37,539 nucleotides of DNA, from contig CAMDBU010000049.1 in assembly GCA_945889495.1 (NCBI GenBank), forward strand, positions 1-37,539, in the 5' to 3' direction. A program made the translations under genes and the position numbers. This stretch comes from Syntrophobacter sp. SbD2. Its GTDB lineage: Bacteria; Desulfobacterota; Binatia; UBA9968. Below, one piece after another: positions 1 to 7,075 of this stretch. Under the pieces are notes generated by a model. That model made no database searches. It saw only the letters and a list, made by a program, of their open reading frames with translations, and was not told where the DNA came from. The stretch's first letter is position 1; each line of letters starts with the position of its first letter.

Positions 1-42
1 GTAGATTGCTTTGAGATAATCCCATTTGGACTTTCCACCCAT
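1..42 (-). CDS. Transposase/integrase, N-terminal fragment (runs off left edge)
   Basis: On the minus strand an ATG at 42 opens a frame that runs off the window after 14 codons, reading MGGKSKWDYLKAIY. This resembles the start of a family of integrase-type transposases whose first residues are usually a Lys-rich stretch followed by YLxAIxxRY. A good ribosome binding site (AGGAAGGG, plus-strand 53-62) lies about 10 bases upstream, which supports a real start. The sequence out to about 135 would be the end of the element; it carries an 8-base direct repeat GTTACATT at 89-96 and 124-131. The family assignment rests on 14 residues and is tentative. Confidence 0.45.
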   Translation of the reverse strand, partial: MGGKSKWDYLKAIY

Positions 43-173
43 GTATTTGTAACCCTTCCTGGTTGTGGTTTTTTCCAACCTTAGCCGGGTTACATTCTTT
101 ATGAGTCAACAACTCCTCCCAAAGTTACATTTTAGGTGATTCAATACGACTGCTTGTATTGCCCGACGGTGAA

Positions 174-284
174 ATGTACGACTACACTTGCCAGCGCTGC
201 AACAATTCCGTCGGCTCGAAAACCGAGAAGGCCGGGGTGGATTTAAGCGGCGCCGGCGCGAAAACACGCTTAGGAGGATTTTAA
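174..284 (+). CDS. 36-residue leader ORF with one CxxC, possible FmdB zinc-ribbon remnant
   Basis: An ATG at 174 opens a 36-codon frame starting MYDYTCQRCN. The start resembles FmdB-type zinc ribbons (Met-x-Tyr-x-Tyr-x-Cys-x2-Cys), but the second CxxC pair of that family is absent and the protein is about half the usual length. Its TAA (282-284) falls just after the AGGAGG that serves the next gene at 287, so translation would be coupled to the amidohydrolase. It could be a decayed FmdB gene cut by the adjacent insertion element, a leader peptide, or chance. No clear ribosome binding site precedes it. Confidence 0.25.
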   Translation: MYDYTCQRCNNSVGSKTEKAGVDLSGAGAKTRLGGF

Positions 285-286
285 CA

Positions 287-1318
287 ATGGCAGTGATCGA
301 TTCAGACGCCCATGTCTTGGAGACCGAGCGCACCTGGGATTATATGTTGGAGTCCGAGCGCGCGCTCAAGCCGCGCATCGTGCCGACGCCCAACGATCCC
401 ACTTCCGGTGGTGAATCCTGGCTCATCGACGGCACTTATCTGGGCAAGGCGCGCAACGTCGGCGCCGATACTTCGCGCGAAGCGCGCGAGATGGAAGACA
501 TCAAAGCCCGGCTCAAGCATATGGACGAACTCAACATCGACGTCCAGGTGCTCTATCCGACGGTGTTCCTGCGGCCGTTCACGCGGCGCGCCGATGTCGA
601 GCTGGGCGTGACCCGGAGCTACAACCGCTGGCTCATCGACATTTGGAAGCAGGCGCCGGAGCGGCTGCGCTGGGTGGCCGTGTTGCCGTTGCTATCCATG
701 GACGAAGCGCTCAAAGAGGCGCGCCATGCCAAGGAGAACGGCGCCTGTGGGATTTTCATCCGCGGCTTGGAGGGAGAGAAGCGGCTGCACGACCCATATT
801 TTTATCCGCTCTATGAAGAGGCCGGCAAGTTGGATCTGCCGATCTGCGTGCACTCGGCCACCGGCAGCTTCGCGGTGCATGATTATTTTGCCGACGAGTG
901 CGGTTTCAATCGCTTCAAGCTCGCCGTGGTGGGCTCGTTTCACTCGCTGATCTTCTACAAAATCCCCGAGAAGTTTCCCAAGACCAAATGGGGGTTCATC
1001 GAAGTGAGCTCCCAGTGGGTACCCTACGCGATTCACGACTACGCCCGGCGCTACGAGCGCGGCGGCAGCGCCAAGATCGATAAATCGCAGGTGCTGCGCA
1101 AAAACAAAATCTGGGTCGCCTGCCAGACCGACGACGATCTGCCCTACGTGCTGAAATTCTCCGGCGACGACATGCTGGTGATCGGCACCGACTACGGCCA
1201 CAACGATACCTCGTCGGAGATTTTGGCGCTGCGCAAACTGAAGGAAGACGGCACCATCCCGACGCCGGTGGTCAATAAAATTCTCGACGACAACGCCAAG
1301 GCGCTCTACGGTTTATAA
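287..1318 (+). CDS. Amidohydrolase family (Amidohydro_2) metal-dependent hydrolase
   Basis: A 343-residue protein of the Amidohydro_2 branch (ACMSD-like TIM-barrel hydrolases and decarboxylases), cytoplasmic, with no signal peptide. It opens with I-D-S-D-A-H-V (His9), where classic members have HxH. His189 lies in ICVHS at the end of a central barrel strand, FIEVSSQWVPY (238-248) matches the GWVP-type strand of this family, and Asp302 in IGTDYGHND fits the catalytic Asp. The ATG at 287 is preferred over an in-frame upstream ATG at 188 because AGGAGG at 272-277 sits 9 bases before it and family homology begins there. Substrate unknown; such genes are often multiplied in soil and sponge-associated lineages. 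A related gene follows. Confidence 0.85.
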   Translation: MAVIDSDAHVLETERTWDYMLESERALKPRIVPTPNDPTSGGESWLIDGTYLGKARNVGADTSREAREMEDIKARLKHMDELNIDVQVLYPTVFLRPFTRRADVELGVTRSYNRWLIDIWKQAPERLRWVAVLPLLSMDEALKEARHAKENGACGIFIRGLEGEKRLHDPYFYPLYEEAGKLDLPICVHSATGSFAVHDYFADECGFNRFKLAVVGSFHSLIFYKIPEKFPKTKWGFIEVSSQWVPYAIHDYARRYERGGSAKIDKSQVLRKNKIWVACQTDDDLPYVLKFSGDDMLVIGTDYGHNDTSSEILALRKLKEDGTIPTPVVNKILDDNAKALYGL

Positions 1319-1327
1319 TTAAACTTG

Positions 1328-1416
1328 TTCACCACGAAGGCACGAAGAGCACGAAGGTAAGAAAAAGGTTGACTGTTAGTTTCCGAACTTCGTGGCCTTC
1401 GGGTCTTCGTGGTGAA
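1328..1416. repeat. Inverted-repeat element, CACCACGAAG family
   Basis: Two 29-base arms, 1328-1356 and 1388-1416, are near-perfect reverse complements (only a few mismatches) built on the unit CACCACGAAG..CACGAAG. They would fold into a long hairpin with a 31-base loop. The element fills the gap between the two amidohydrolase genes. Elements built on this unit are scattered in many environmental bacterial genomes. It resembles a miniature non-autonomous element rather than a terminator, as no T-run follows. Confidence 0.75.
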
Positions 1417-1453
1417 ACGTAATGGTCTTTTAGCAGGACAGAACTTCACTCTT

Positions 1454-2473
1454 ATGATCATCGATTTCCAAGCCCATGTGTTTCCCGAAGCGTATCTCGC
1501 CGAGATGAAGCGGTTGGACGGCGTCGTCGTCCTCGAAGCGCCCGATCCGCATAGCGGCATGACTTATTTTTACGACAAGAAACTCGGCTGCCGGATCAAC
1601 ACCTGCACGCTGCAAGGGCAGAACATCGAACGGCGCTTGCAGCATATGGATCAGCATGGCGTCGACATTCACGTCTTGACGATTCCGGCGCCGGGCGCCG
1701 ATCGTTTCGAAGGCGAGGGCGCGGTGCAGATCGCCCGGGTGGCCAACGATGCCATCGCCGCTATCGCGCGCCAGCATCCCAAGCGATTTATCGGTTTCTT
1801 CACCCTGCCGACTTCCAACATCAAAGCGTCGCTGGACGAACTGGAACGCTCGGTCAACGAACTGGGCCTGCGCGGCTTTGGCGGTTTTGCCAACTTGAAT
1901 AGCCAGGCGCTCGATCGCGAAGAGCTGTTTCCGATCTACGAACGGCTGGCGAAGTACAAGCTGCCGGTCTACATCCATCCCACCGCGCCGCTGGCGACGG
2001 AGTCGAGCGGCATCGACATCATGCCGACGCTGATCTTCGGCTGGGCCTACGACAGCACGGTGGCGATGACACGCTTGGTGTATGGCCGGGTGCTGGAGCG
2101 CTTCCCCGATATTAATTGGGTAGTCGCCGATGTCGGCGGCGTGCTGGCGTTCTTCGCCCAGCGGGCGATTAATATTTACACCGGCCGCACCGAGGAGATT
2201 CGCCACAAGTACGGTTTGAAAGAAAACCCGCTGGACTCCTTCCGCCGTTTTTACGTCGACACCGCCGATCATCCGGCGTCCACCCTGCGTTGCGTGAAAG
2301 ATTTTTTCACGCCCGAGCGCATGGTGCTGGGCACGAATTATCCCTACGGACCGGAAGAGGGCTGCATCCTGTTGAAGAACAGTTTGAAAGCCATCGACGG
2401 TCTCGATCTTAGCGCGGCGGATAAAGAAAAGATTCTCAGCGGCAATGCGGCGAAGATTCTTGGGCTGGCGTGA
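1454..2473 (+). CDS. Amidohydrolase family (Amidohydro_2) protein with altered metal ligands
   Basis: A 339-residue ACMSD/Amidohydro_2-type barrel protein, distantly related to the gene before it. The N-terminal motif is I-D-F-Q-A-H-V-F (Gln6, His8) where HxH is usual. His175 in VYIHPTAP is kept. The later strand reads VVADVGG (223-229), with Asp where many members have His, and LGTNYPYGPEE (292-302) has Asn295 where the catalytic Asp normally stands. The ATG at 1454 is chosen because the frame upstream (from a GTG at 1409) is encoded by the right arm of the repeat. Ribosome binding is weak (AGGACA, about 15 bases away). The protein could be an altered-activity or non-hydrolytic member; substrate unknown. 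Confidence 0.8.
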   Translation: MIIDFQAHVFPEAYLAEMKRLDGVVVLEAPDPHSGMTYFYDKKLGCRINTCTLQGQNIERRLQHMDQHGVDIHVLTIPAPGADRFEGEGAVQIARVANDAIAAIARQHPKRFIGFFTLPTSNIKASLDELERSVNELGLRGFGGFANLNSQALDREELFPIYERLAKYKLPVYIHPTAPLATESSGIDIMPTLIFGWAYDSTVAMTRLVYGRVLERFPDINWVVADVGGVLAFFAQRAINIYTGRTEEIRHKYGLKENPLDSFRRFYVDTADHPASTLRCVKDFFTPERMVLGTNYPYGPEEGCILLKNSLKAIDGLDLSAADKEKILSGNAAKILGLA

Positions 2474-2518
2474 TCGATCCATTATGAAGAACGCCGCGAG
2501 ATGCTCATCAGATCTATC

Positions 2519-2596
2519 CGTCATTCCCGCGCAGGCGGGAATCCAGGTTTATTCTTCGTTGCATGAACCTGGATACCCGCTTTCGCGGGTATGACG
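2519..2596. repeat. Inverted-repeat element, TCATTCCCGCG..CGGGAATCCAG family
   Basis: Two 31-base arms (2519-2549 and 2566-2596) face each other. Each arm itself contains a GC-rich palindrome (CCCGC/GCGGG), so the element is a pair of nested hairpins. The left arm begins CGTCATTCCCGCGCAGGCGG. This is a widely distributed bacterial intergenic repeat. A second pair of the same family lies at 4363-4448, on the other side of the gamma-glutamyltransferase gene. Confidence 0.8.
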
Positions 2597-2673
2597 CTCT
2601 GCCTTGATGATCGCCGAGCTTAGTAGTTCCTTCCACTGCATCTCAAAAGAACCTTTGTCAATTTAGGAGCCCC

Positions 2674-4278
2674 ATGAAATTCTCAAAAGCAGCCCGTCCG
2701 GTGATCATGGGCCAGAACGGCATGGTTTCCTCCGGCCACTATTTGGCGTCCTTGGCCGGCGTGGAAATTCTCAAGGAAGGCGGCAATGCCGTCGACGCGG
2801 CGTTGGCGGCGGCGTTCGTGTCGGCGGTGGTGAAGCCTGAGACCAGCGGGCCGGGGGGCGATCTTTTCGCTCTGGTCTACATGAAAAAGACCGGCAAGGT
2901 CGAAGCGATCAACGCCAGCGGCCCGGCGCCGGCAAAGGCCAGCATCGAAGAGTTCCATGGCCGCGGCTTGAAAAGCATACCGCAGTACGGCCCGCTGGCG
3001 ATTGCGATCCCCGGCGCGGTGGACGGTTGGCTCGAACTGCATCGTAAGTACGGCTCGAAAGATCTCGCGCGCTTGACCGCCGATGCGGTGCGGCTGGGGC
3101 GCGAAGGCTTTCCGATCTCGCAGGAATTTTCCGAAGCGGTGGCGGAATTCGCGCCGGAATATCCCTGGGTCGATAAATATTATCGCCAGCCCTTCGGCGT
3201 GGCGGAGCCCGGCAAGATTCTCCGCCAACCGGGGTTGGCCGGTGTCTTCGAAAAGATCGCCCGCCAGGGGCGCGCCGGTTTTTATGCCGGCGAGGTGGCG
3301 GAAAAAATTTGCGCCACTGTTAAAACCGAGGGCGGCTTGCTGGCCGAAGCCGACTTGCAGTCGGTGATCTGCCAGTGGCTCGATCCGTTGGCTTCGAGTT
3401 ATCGCGACACCATGGTTTACGAGCAACCGCCGGTGTCCCAGGGCTTTATGGTCTTGGAGATGCTCAACATCGCCGAGGCCTGGCCGTTTCATGACGGCAG
3501 CATGAGCCAGGCCGAGATGCTGCATTATCAAATCGCCGCCAAGAAGTTGGCCTTCGAAGATCGGATCAAATACCTCGAAGACCCCGCCTTCGGCGATCCG
3601 AATATTATTCCCCAGCTGATTTCCAAAGAGCATGCCGCCAAGCGGCGCCAACTGGTCGACGAGATCCTGCGCAAGCCGGCGGCATCGGCGGGCAACCAAA
3701 GCAGCGATACGACCTATTTGTGCGCCAGCGACCGCGACGGCAATGCGATCTCGTTTATCCAGAGCGTGTTCGCGCCCTTCGGTTCGCGAGTCATCGCGGG
3801 GGACACCGGCGTTATCATGAATAACCGGCTATGCAGCTTCGGTCTCGATCCGAGCAAGGCCAATGCGCTCAAGCCCGGCAAGCGGCCGGCGCACACGCTC
3901 AACACTTACATGGTATTTCGCGGCGGCGAACTGTTCGCCGTCGGCGGCAGTCCCGGTGCCGACGAACAGCCGCAGAGCAATTTTCAGATCATTCACGATC
4001 TGGTCGATCTCGATATGGACCCGCAGTCCGCCGTCGAAGCACCGCGCTGGAGTCATATGCCGGGCACGCCGCCGCGCGACCAGCTGCCCGAAGCGCTGCG
4101 CATGGAAACGGGCTATTCGAAAGCGACCCTCGACGCCCTGCGCGCTAAGGGGCATAAAGTCACCGAAGTCGACCGCTGGTCCTTCGGCAGCGCCAAGGTG
4201 ATAGTGCGCGACCGCGACAACGGTGCCTGGCTCGGTGGCGCCGATCCGCGCCGGGTGGCTTACGCCATCGGTTGGTGA
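2674..4278 (+). CDS. Gamma-glutamyltransferase-like Ntn hydrolase
   Basis: A 534-residue member of the gamma-glutamyltranspeptidase family, which self-cleaves to free a catalytic N-terminal Thr. NGMVSSGHYLASLAG near residue 14 and TSGPGGDLFA near 65 are family hallmarks of the large subunit. The likely cleavage site is Asp345-Thr346 in S-D-T-T-Y-L, giving a small subunit that starts TTYLCASDRDGNAISF and continues to GSRVIAGDTGVIMNN. The oxyanion region reads GSPGADEQ where E. coli GGT has GSPGGSRI, so it is closer to YwrD-type or acylase-type relatives than to true GGT. No signal peptide, so probably cytoplasmic. AGGAG at 2664-2668 supports the start. Both flanks carry the same repeat family. 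Substrate could be a gamma-glutamyl amide or an acyl amide. Confidence 0.88.
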   Translation: MKFSKAARPVIMGQNGMVSSGHYLASLAGVEILKEGGNAVDAALAAAFVSAVVKPETSGPGGDLFALVYMKKTGKVEAINASGPAPAKASIEEFHGRGLKSIPQYGPLAIAIPGAVDGWLELHRKYGSKDLARLTADAVRLGREGFPISQEFSEAVAEFAPEYPWVDKYYRQPFGVAEPGKILRQPGLAGVFEKIARQGRAGFYAGEVAEKICATVKTEGGLLAEADLQSVICQWLDPLASSYRDTMVYEQPPVSQGFMVLEMLNIAEAWPFHDGSMSQAEMLHYQIAAKKLAFEDRIKYLEDPAFGDPNIIPQLISKEHAAKRRQLVDEILRKPAASAGNQSSDTTYLCASDRDGNAISFIQSVFAPFGSRVIAGDTGVIMNNRLCSFGLDPSKANALKPGKRPAHTLNTYMVFRGGELFAVGGSPGADEQPQSNFQIIHDLVDLDMDPQSAVEAPRWSHMPGTPPRDQLPEALRMETGYSKATLDALRAKGHKVTEVDRWSFGSAKVIVRDRDNGAWLGGADPRRVAYAIGW

Positions 4279-4362
4279 GCGTTTGGCAAGAGATGCACCG
4301 ATGAGTGTCTCAGTCGCTGCCGCAACATTTCTGACAACAGATGTGACGCGAAGAGAGACTCT

Positions 4363-4448
4363 GTCATGCCGGCGCAGAGCCGGCATCCATCTTCGTTCTT
4401 CAGTGGCCAAACAATTAACCTGGATTCCCGCCTGCGCGGGAATGGCGG
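4363..4448. repeat. Second copy of the TCATTCCCGCG-type inverted-repeat element
   Basis: A left arm (about 4363-4390, with GCCGGC replacing CCCGC as a compensated stem change) and a right arm starting AACCTGGATTCCCGCCTGCG (4417-4448) repeat the organisation seen at 2519-2596. Each arm keeps its own short stem although the bases have changed, suggesting the stem rather than the sequence is preserved. Confidence 0.7.
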
Positions 4449-4490
4449 AAAAGAGCATTGATTCGATTGTCGATGGAGGAGGTTGATCCG

Positions 4491-5480
4491 ATGCGTTGTC
4501 GAAACTGTTTTTCTGCTGCTTTCGTGGTCATGCTAATTCTGCTTGTGCTTGGTTCACGCCCCGTTTTCGCCGCCGACGGGCCGGTCCTGCGCTCCAACTA
4601 TTCCGGCATCAGCGCCGGCTTCGTGCCGGTTTGGATCGCCTACGATAAGGGGCTGTTCACCAAGTACGGTTTGAACATCGACTTGCAATTCATCGCGCCG
4701 GCGACCGCGACTCAAGGGCTGTTGGCGAAGAGTCTCGACGTGGTCAATCCCGGTGGCGAGATCATCGAGGCGGCGCTCAGCGGCGAGCCGGTGGTGTATA
4801 TGGCGGGAGTTTTGAATCGCGCCGTGCTGTCGATTTATTCCAAGCCCGAACTTAAATCCTTAGCCGATCTCAGAGGTAAAACAATCGCGGTCACGGTGCC
4901 GGGCTCGACCACCGATTTCGCCGCGCGCATTATGTTGCAGCAGGTCGGGCTCATTGCCGGGAAGGATGTAAAAATTCTTTACCTGAAAGTCCAGCCGCAA
5001 ATCCTCCAGGGGGTGCAGCAGGGCCACGCCGATGCCGGGATATTTTCCTCGCCGACCACGCTCAAGGCTGGTCATGCGGGACTCAAGGAGCTGGTCAACA
5101 TTACCGAAAAGAATGTTCCCATGATCCACGCCGCCTTCGCCTCCACTCGCGAGTTCATGAAGAGTCAGCGCGACCAGGTGCGCCGGTTCATGCAGGGTTA
5201 TATCGAAGGCATCAAGGTCGCGCGCAACGATCCCGAGCTGGCCAAGCAGGTGATCGCCAAGTATACCAAGACCGACGACAAGCAGGATCTCGACGATTCC
5301 TACAAGACCAATTTCACTGCCTGGGAGCGCGCGCCCTATGTGTCGTTGCCGGCGGTGCAGACCATGCTCGACTTCGCTAATCATCCGGCCGGCAAGAAGT
5401 CTAAGCCCGAGCAGTTCGTCGACAACTCGGTGGTCGCCGAGCTGGAAAAGTCCGGCTTTATTGATCGACTCTATAAATAA
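4491..5480 (+). CDS. ABC-type substrate-binding protein, NMT1/SsuA-like
   Basis: A 329-residue periplasmic binding protein of the NMT1/THI5-SsuA-TauA group. Residues 1-28 form a signal peptide (MRCRNC, hydrophobic core, cleavage near VFA-ADG). After it comes GFVPVWIAYDKGLFTKYG, the typical first-lobe motif, and PELKSLADLRGKTIAVTVPG marks the first crossover. The start is ATG 4491, with GGAGGAGG at 4475-4482 eight bases upstream; the TTG at 4458 in the same frame is less likely. Members bind taurine, sulfonates, nitriles, aromatic acids or pyrimidines. No permease or ATPase gene is nearby, so the partner transporter must be elsewhere. The ligand cannot be named. Confidence 0.88.
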   Translation: MRCRNCFSAAFVVMLILLVLGSRPVFAADGPVLRSNYSGISAGFVPVWIAYDKGLFTKYGLNIDLQFIAPATATQGLLAKSLDVVNPGGEIIEAALSGEPVVYMAGVLNRAVLSIYSKPELKSLADLRGKTIAVTVPGSTTDFAARIMLQQVGLIAGKDVKILYLKVQPQILQGVQQGHADAGIFSSPTTLKAGHAGLKELVNITEKNVPMIHAAFASTREFMKSQRDQVRRFMQGYIEGIKVARNDPELAKQVIAKYTKTDDKQDLDDSYKTNFTAWERAPYVSLPAVQTMLDFANHPAGKKSKPEQFVDNSVVAELEKSGFIDRLYK

Positions 5481-5535
5481 TAGCTGCTATCTGAATTCAT
5501 GATTCGATGTTCTTCTTTTGGAGTCGGCATGGCGT

Positions 5536-6027
5536 ATGTTTGATGGGTGGTCTTATCCCCAGGTTCTGCGCGTCATTGGCCAGTCATTAGAAGAACGGGG
5601 CGTGCAGGATTTTTCCTTGGTCTGGCAGGATGGCGAATTTCTCCTCCAGGGAAAACGGGTATTGCCTGCTGAGCAGGGTTGGATCGACCGGTTTCTTGGC
5701 CGTAAGATCGCTCAGGTCGAGCATAAGATCGAGATTCACTACGATCTCAAGAGCGTCTTGTGGTTGCAAATCCGCGGCGAGGGGATGCGCAAGGACCCGA
5801 ATCAAATTCCCGATTATTTTCGCCTATCGCAGACCCTGCGCACGGTGGGTAACTATGTCGAAAGCCGCGGTGTGCCGCTCCTGTCCTTGCGCCGCGCGGG
5901 TGGCATGCTCTATTTAGAGATCGCCGAACGCAGCGGTAAGCCCCGGGTTGAAGAGCATGGCGTGGGATCTTTTGAGAACTATTTTTTACGCACCTATTTG
6001 AGCCGGCGCAAAGACCGCCGCGCTTAG
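5536..6027 (+). CDS. Unknown protein with an internal duplication
   Basis: A 163-residue soluble protein, rich in charged residues and with no signal or membrane segment. I recognise no family. It holds two similar segments, residues 9-39 and 99-129, with the shared pattern L-R-x-[VI]-G-x2-[LV]-E-x-R-G-V followed by SL and a G-x2-[LF]-x-L strand, as in LRVIGQSLEERGV and LRTVGNYVESRGV. This suggests two copies of a helix-then-hairpin unit 90 residues apart. ATG 5536 is the best start; a TTG at 5518 is in the same frame, and an ATG at 5529 in another frame stops after four codons. The C-terminus is basic (SRRKDRRA). It stands 23 bases before the dehydrogenase gene and is probably cotranscribed with it. 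Confidence 0.6.
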   Translation: MFDGWSYPQVLRVIGQSLEERGVQDFSLVWQDGEFLLQGKRVLPAEQGWIDRFLGRKIAQVEHKIEIHYDLKSVLWLQIRGEGMRKDPNQIPDYFRLSQTLRTVGNYVESRGVPLLSLRRAGGMLYLEIAERSGKPRVEEHGVGSFENYFLRTYLSRRKDRRA

Positions 6028-6050
6028 GCGATAACGGAACGGGAGTCGGC

Positions 6051-6893
6051 ATGGAAACTATCGGCATGATCGGCACCGGCGCCATGGGTTTGGCGCTGTT
6101 GGAACGGTTGAAGCTCGCCGGCGTCGCTGACGTCATCTGCTACGACGCTTATGGGCCGGCATTGGAGGACGCGCGCAAGTTGGGCTTCACCGCCGTCGCC
6201 AGCGCCGCCGAAGTCGCCAAGCGCGCGACCTTGATCGATGTCGTGGTGCGCACCGATCAGGATATGCTCGATTGCATGCTCGGCGCTGGTGGCGTGATTG
6301 ACGCGGCGGCGCCGGGTGCACTGATTTTAATGCACAGCTCGATCCTGCCGCAGACGGTCAAGACGGTGGAAACGGCGGCGCGCGCCAAGGGCGTCCATGC
6401 CATCGATGCCTGCATGACCGGCGTGCCCAACACGGTGCGCGCCGGCAAGTTGAGTTTCGTCGTCGGCGGCGCCGATGAGCTAGTCGAGCGCGCCAAGCCC
6501 CATCTGCTCAAGATGAGCCAGGAAGTTTTTCACATGGGCCCCATCGGCACCGGCGCGGTGGGCAAGTTGATTAAAAATATGCTCGGCGGCGCCGAAACCT
6601 TGATCGTCCACGAAGCGATCCAGATCGGCATCGCCGGCGGCATCCCATATCCCACAGCGCTGGAAATGATGCGCCGCATCGGCCATGACAGCGTGCTCAA
6701 CCGTTGGCAGAACACCTTCGATCCGAGCGGCGCCGACCCGCTGCCGCGCTCGGGCCGCAATGTTTTGAACAAAGACATTCCGCTGGTGGCCGAACTAGCG
6801 CGATTGCTGGGCAGCGACACGCCGATCACCCAGCAGCTGGCCGCCGCCGCTGACCGGGTGGTGAGCGCCAATGAGAAACGAAATAAGCAGTGA
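6051..6893 (+). CDS. NAD(P)-dependent beta-hydroxyacid dehydrogenase (3-hydroxyisobutyrate dehydrogenase family)
   Basis: A 280-residue cytoplasmic oxidoreductase. The Rossmann motif GMIGTGAMG is at residues 5-13. The substrate-binding segment DACMTGVPNTVRAGKL (119-133) stands where the family has D-A-P-V-S-G-G-x2-A-x2-G-x-L. GPIGTGAVGKLIKNML (163-178) carries the catalytic Lys172, equivalent to Lys171 of the family. Asn follows four residues later. Asp32 after the second beta strand suggests NAD preference, as inference. GGGAG at 6041-6045 precedes ATG 6051. The true substrate may be a 2- or 3-hydroxy acid, glyoxylate or succinic semialdehyde; the altered 119-124 segment argues for something other than 3-hydroxyisobutyrate. 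Confidence 0.87.
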   Translation: METIGMIGTGAMGLALLERLKLAGVADVICYDAYGPALEDARKLGFTAVASAAEVAKRATLIDVVVRTDQDMLDCMLGAGGVIDAAAPGALILMHSSILPQTVKTVETAARAKGVHAIDACMTGVPNTVRAGKLSFVVGGADELVERAKPHLLKMSQEVFHMGPIGTGAVGKLIKNMLGGAETLIVHEAIQIGIAGGIPYPTALEMMRRIGHDSVLNRWQNTFDPSGADPLPRSGRNVLNKDIPLVAELARLLGSDTPITQQLAAAADRVVSANEKRNKQ

Positions 6894-6920
6894 GGCGAGG
6901 AGATTTCGGACTCGGAATGT

Positions 6921-7017
6921 CTCTCGCAAAGGCGCCAAGGCGCAAAGGGTTAAGAAAGATTTTTCCCTACGATCTAAACGAGTTTCCGAACTTAGCGTCT
7001 TTGCGCCTTTGCGAGAG
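6921..7017. repeat. Inverted-repeat element, CTCTCGCAAAGGCGC family
   Basis: Arms at 6921-6947 and 6991-7017 are reverse complements apart from small shifts in the GGCGC/CGCAAAG unit. Together they form a long imperfect hairpin in the gap before the luciferase-like gene. The bases just inside the right arm (AGTTTCCGAACTT, 6981-6993) also occur just inside the right arm of the element at 1328-1416 (1378-1390), hinting that the two repeat families share an internal module. A solo arm occurs at 8151-8178. Confidence 0.75.
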
Positions 7018-7075
7018 AATCTTCGAATCCAAATTCCACGTCGACTATCCACATCAAGAGAGGAAATAGCTAATC

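Noticed and set aside
1319-1453. Longer N-terminus for the second amidohydrolase from GTG 1409
   Set aside because: The added codons come from the repeat arm and precede the family's normal first strand.
1430-2524. 364-codon open frame on the minus strand
   Set aside because: Exact shadow of the second amidohydrolase, rich in His/Arg/Gln, with no recognisable domain.
2683-3699. 338-codon open frame on the minus strand
   Set aside because: Shadow of the gamma-glutamyltransferase-like gene with antisense-type composition.
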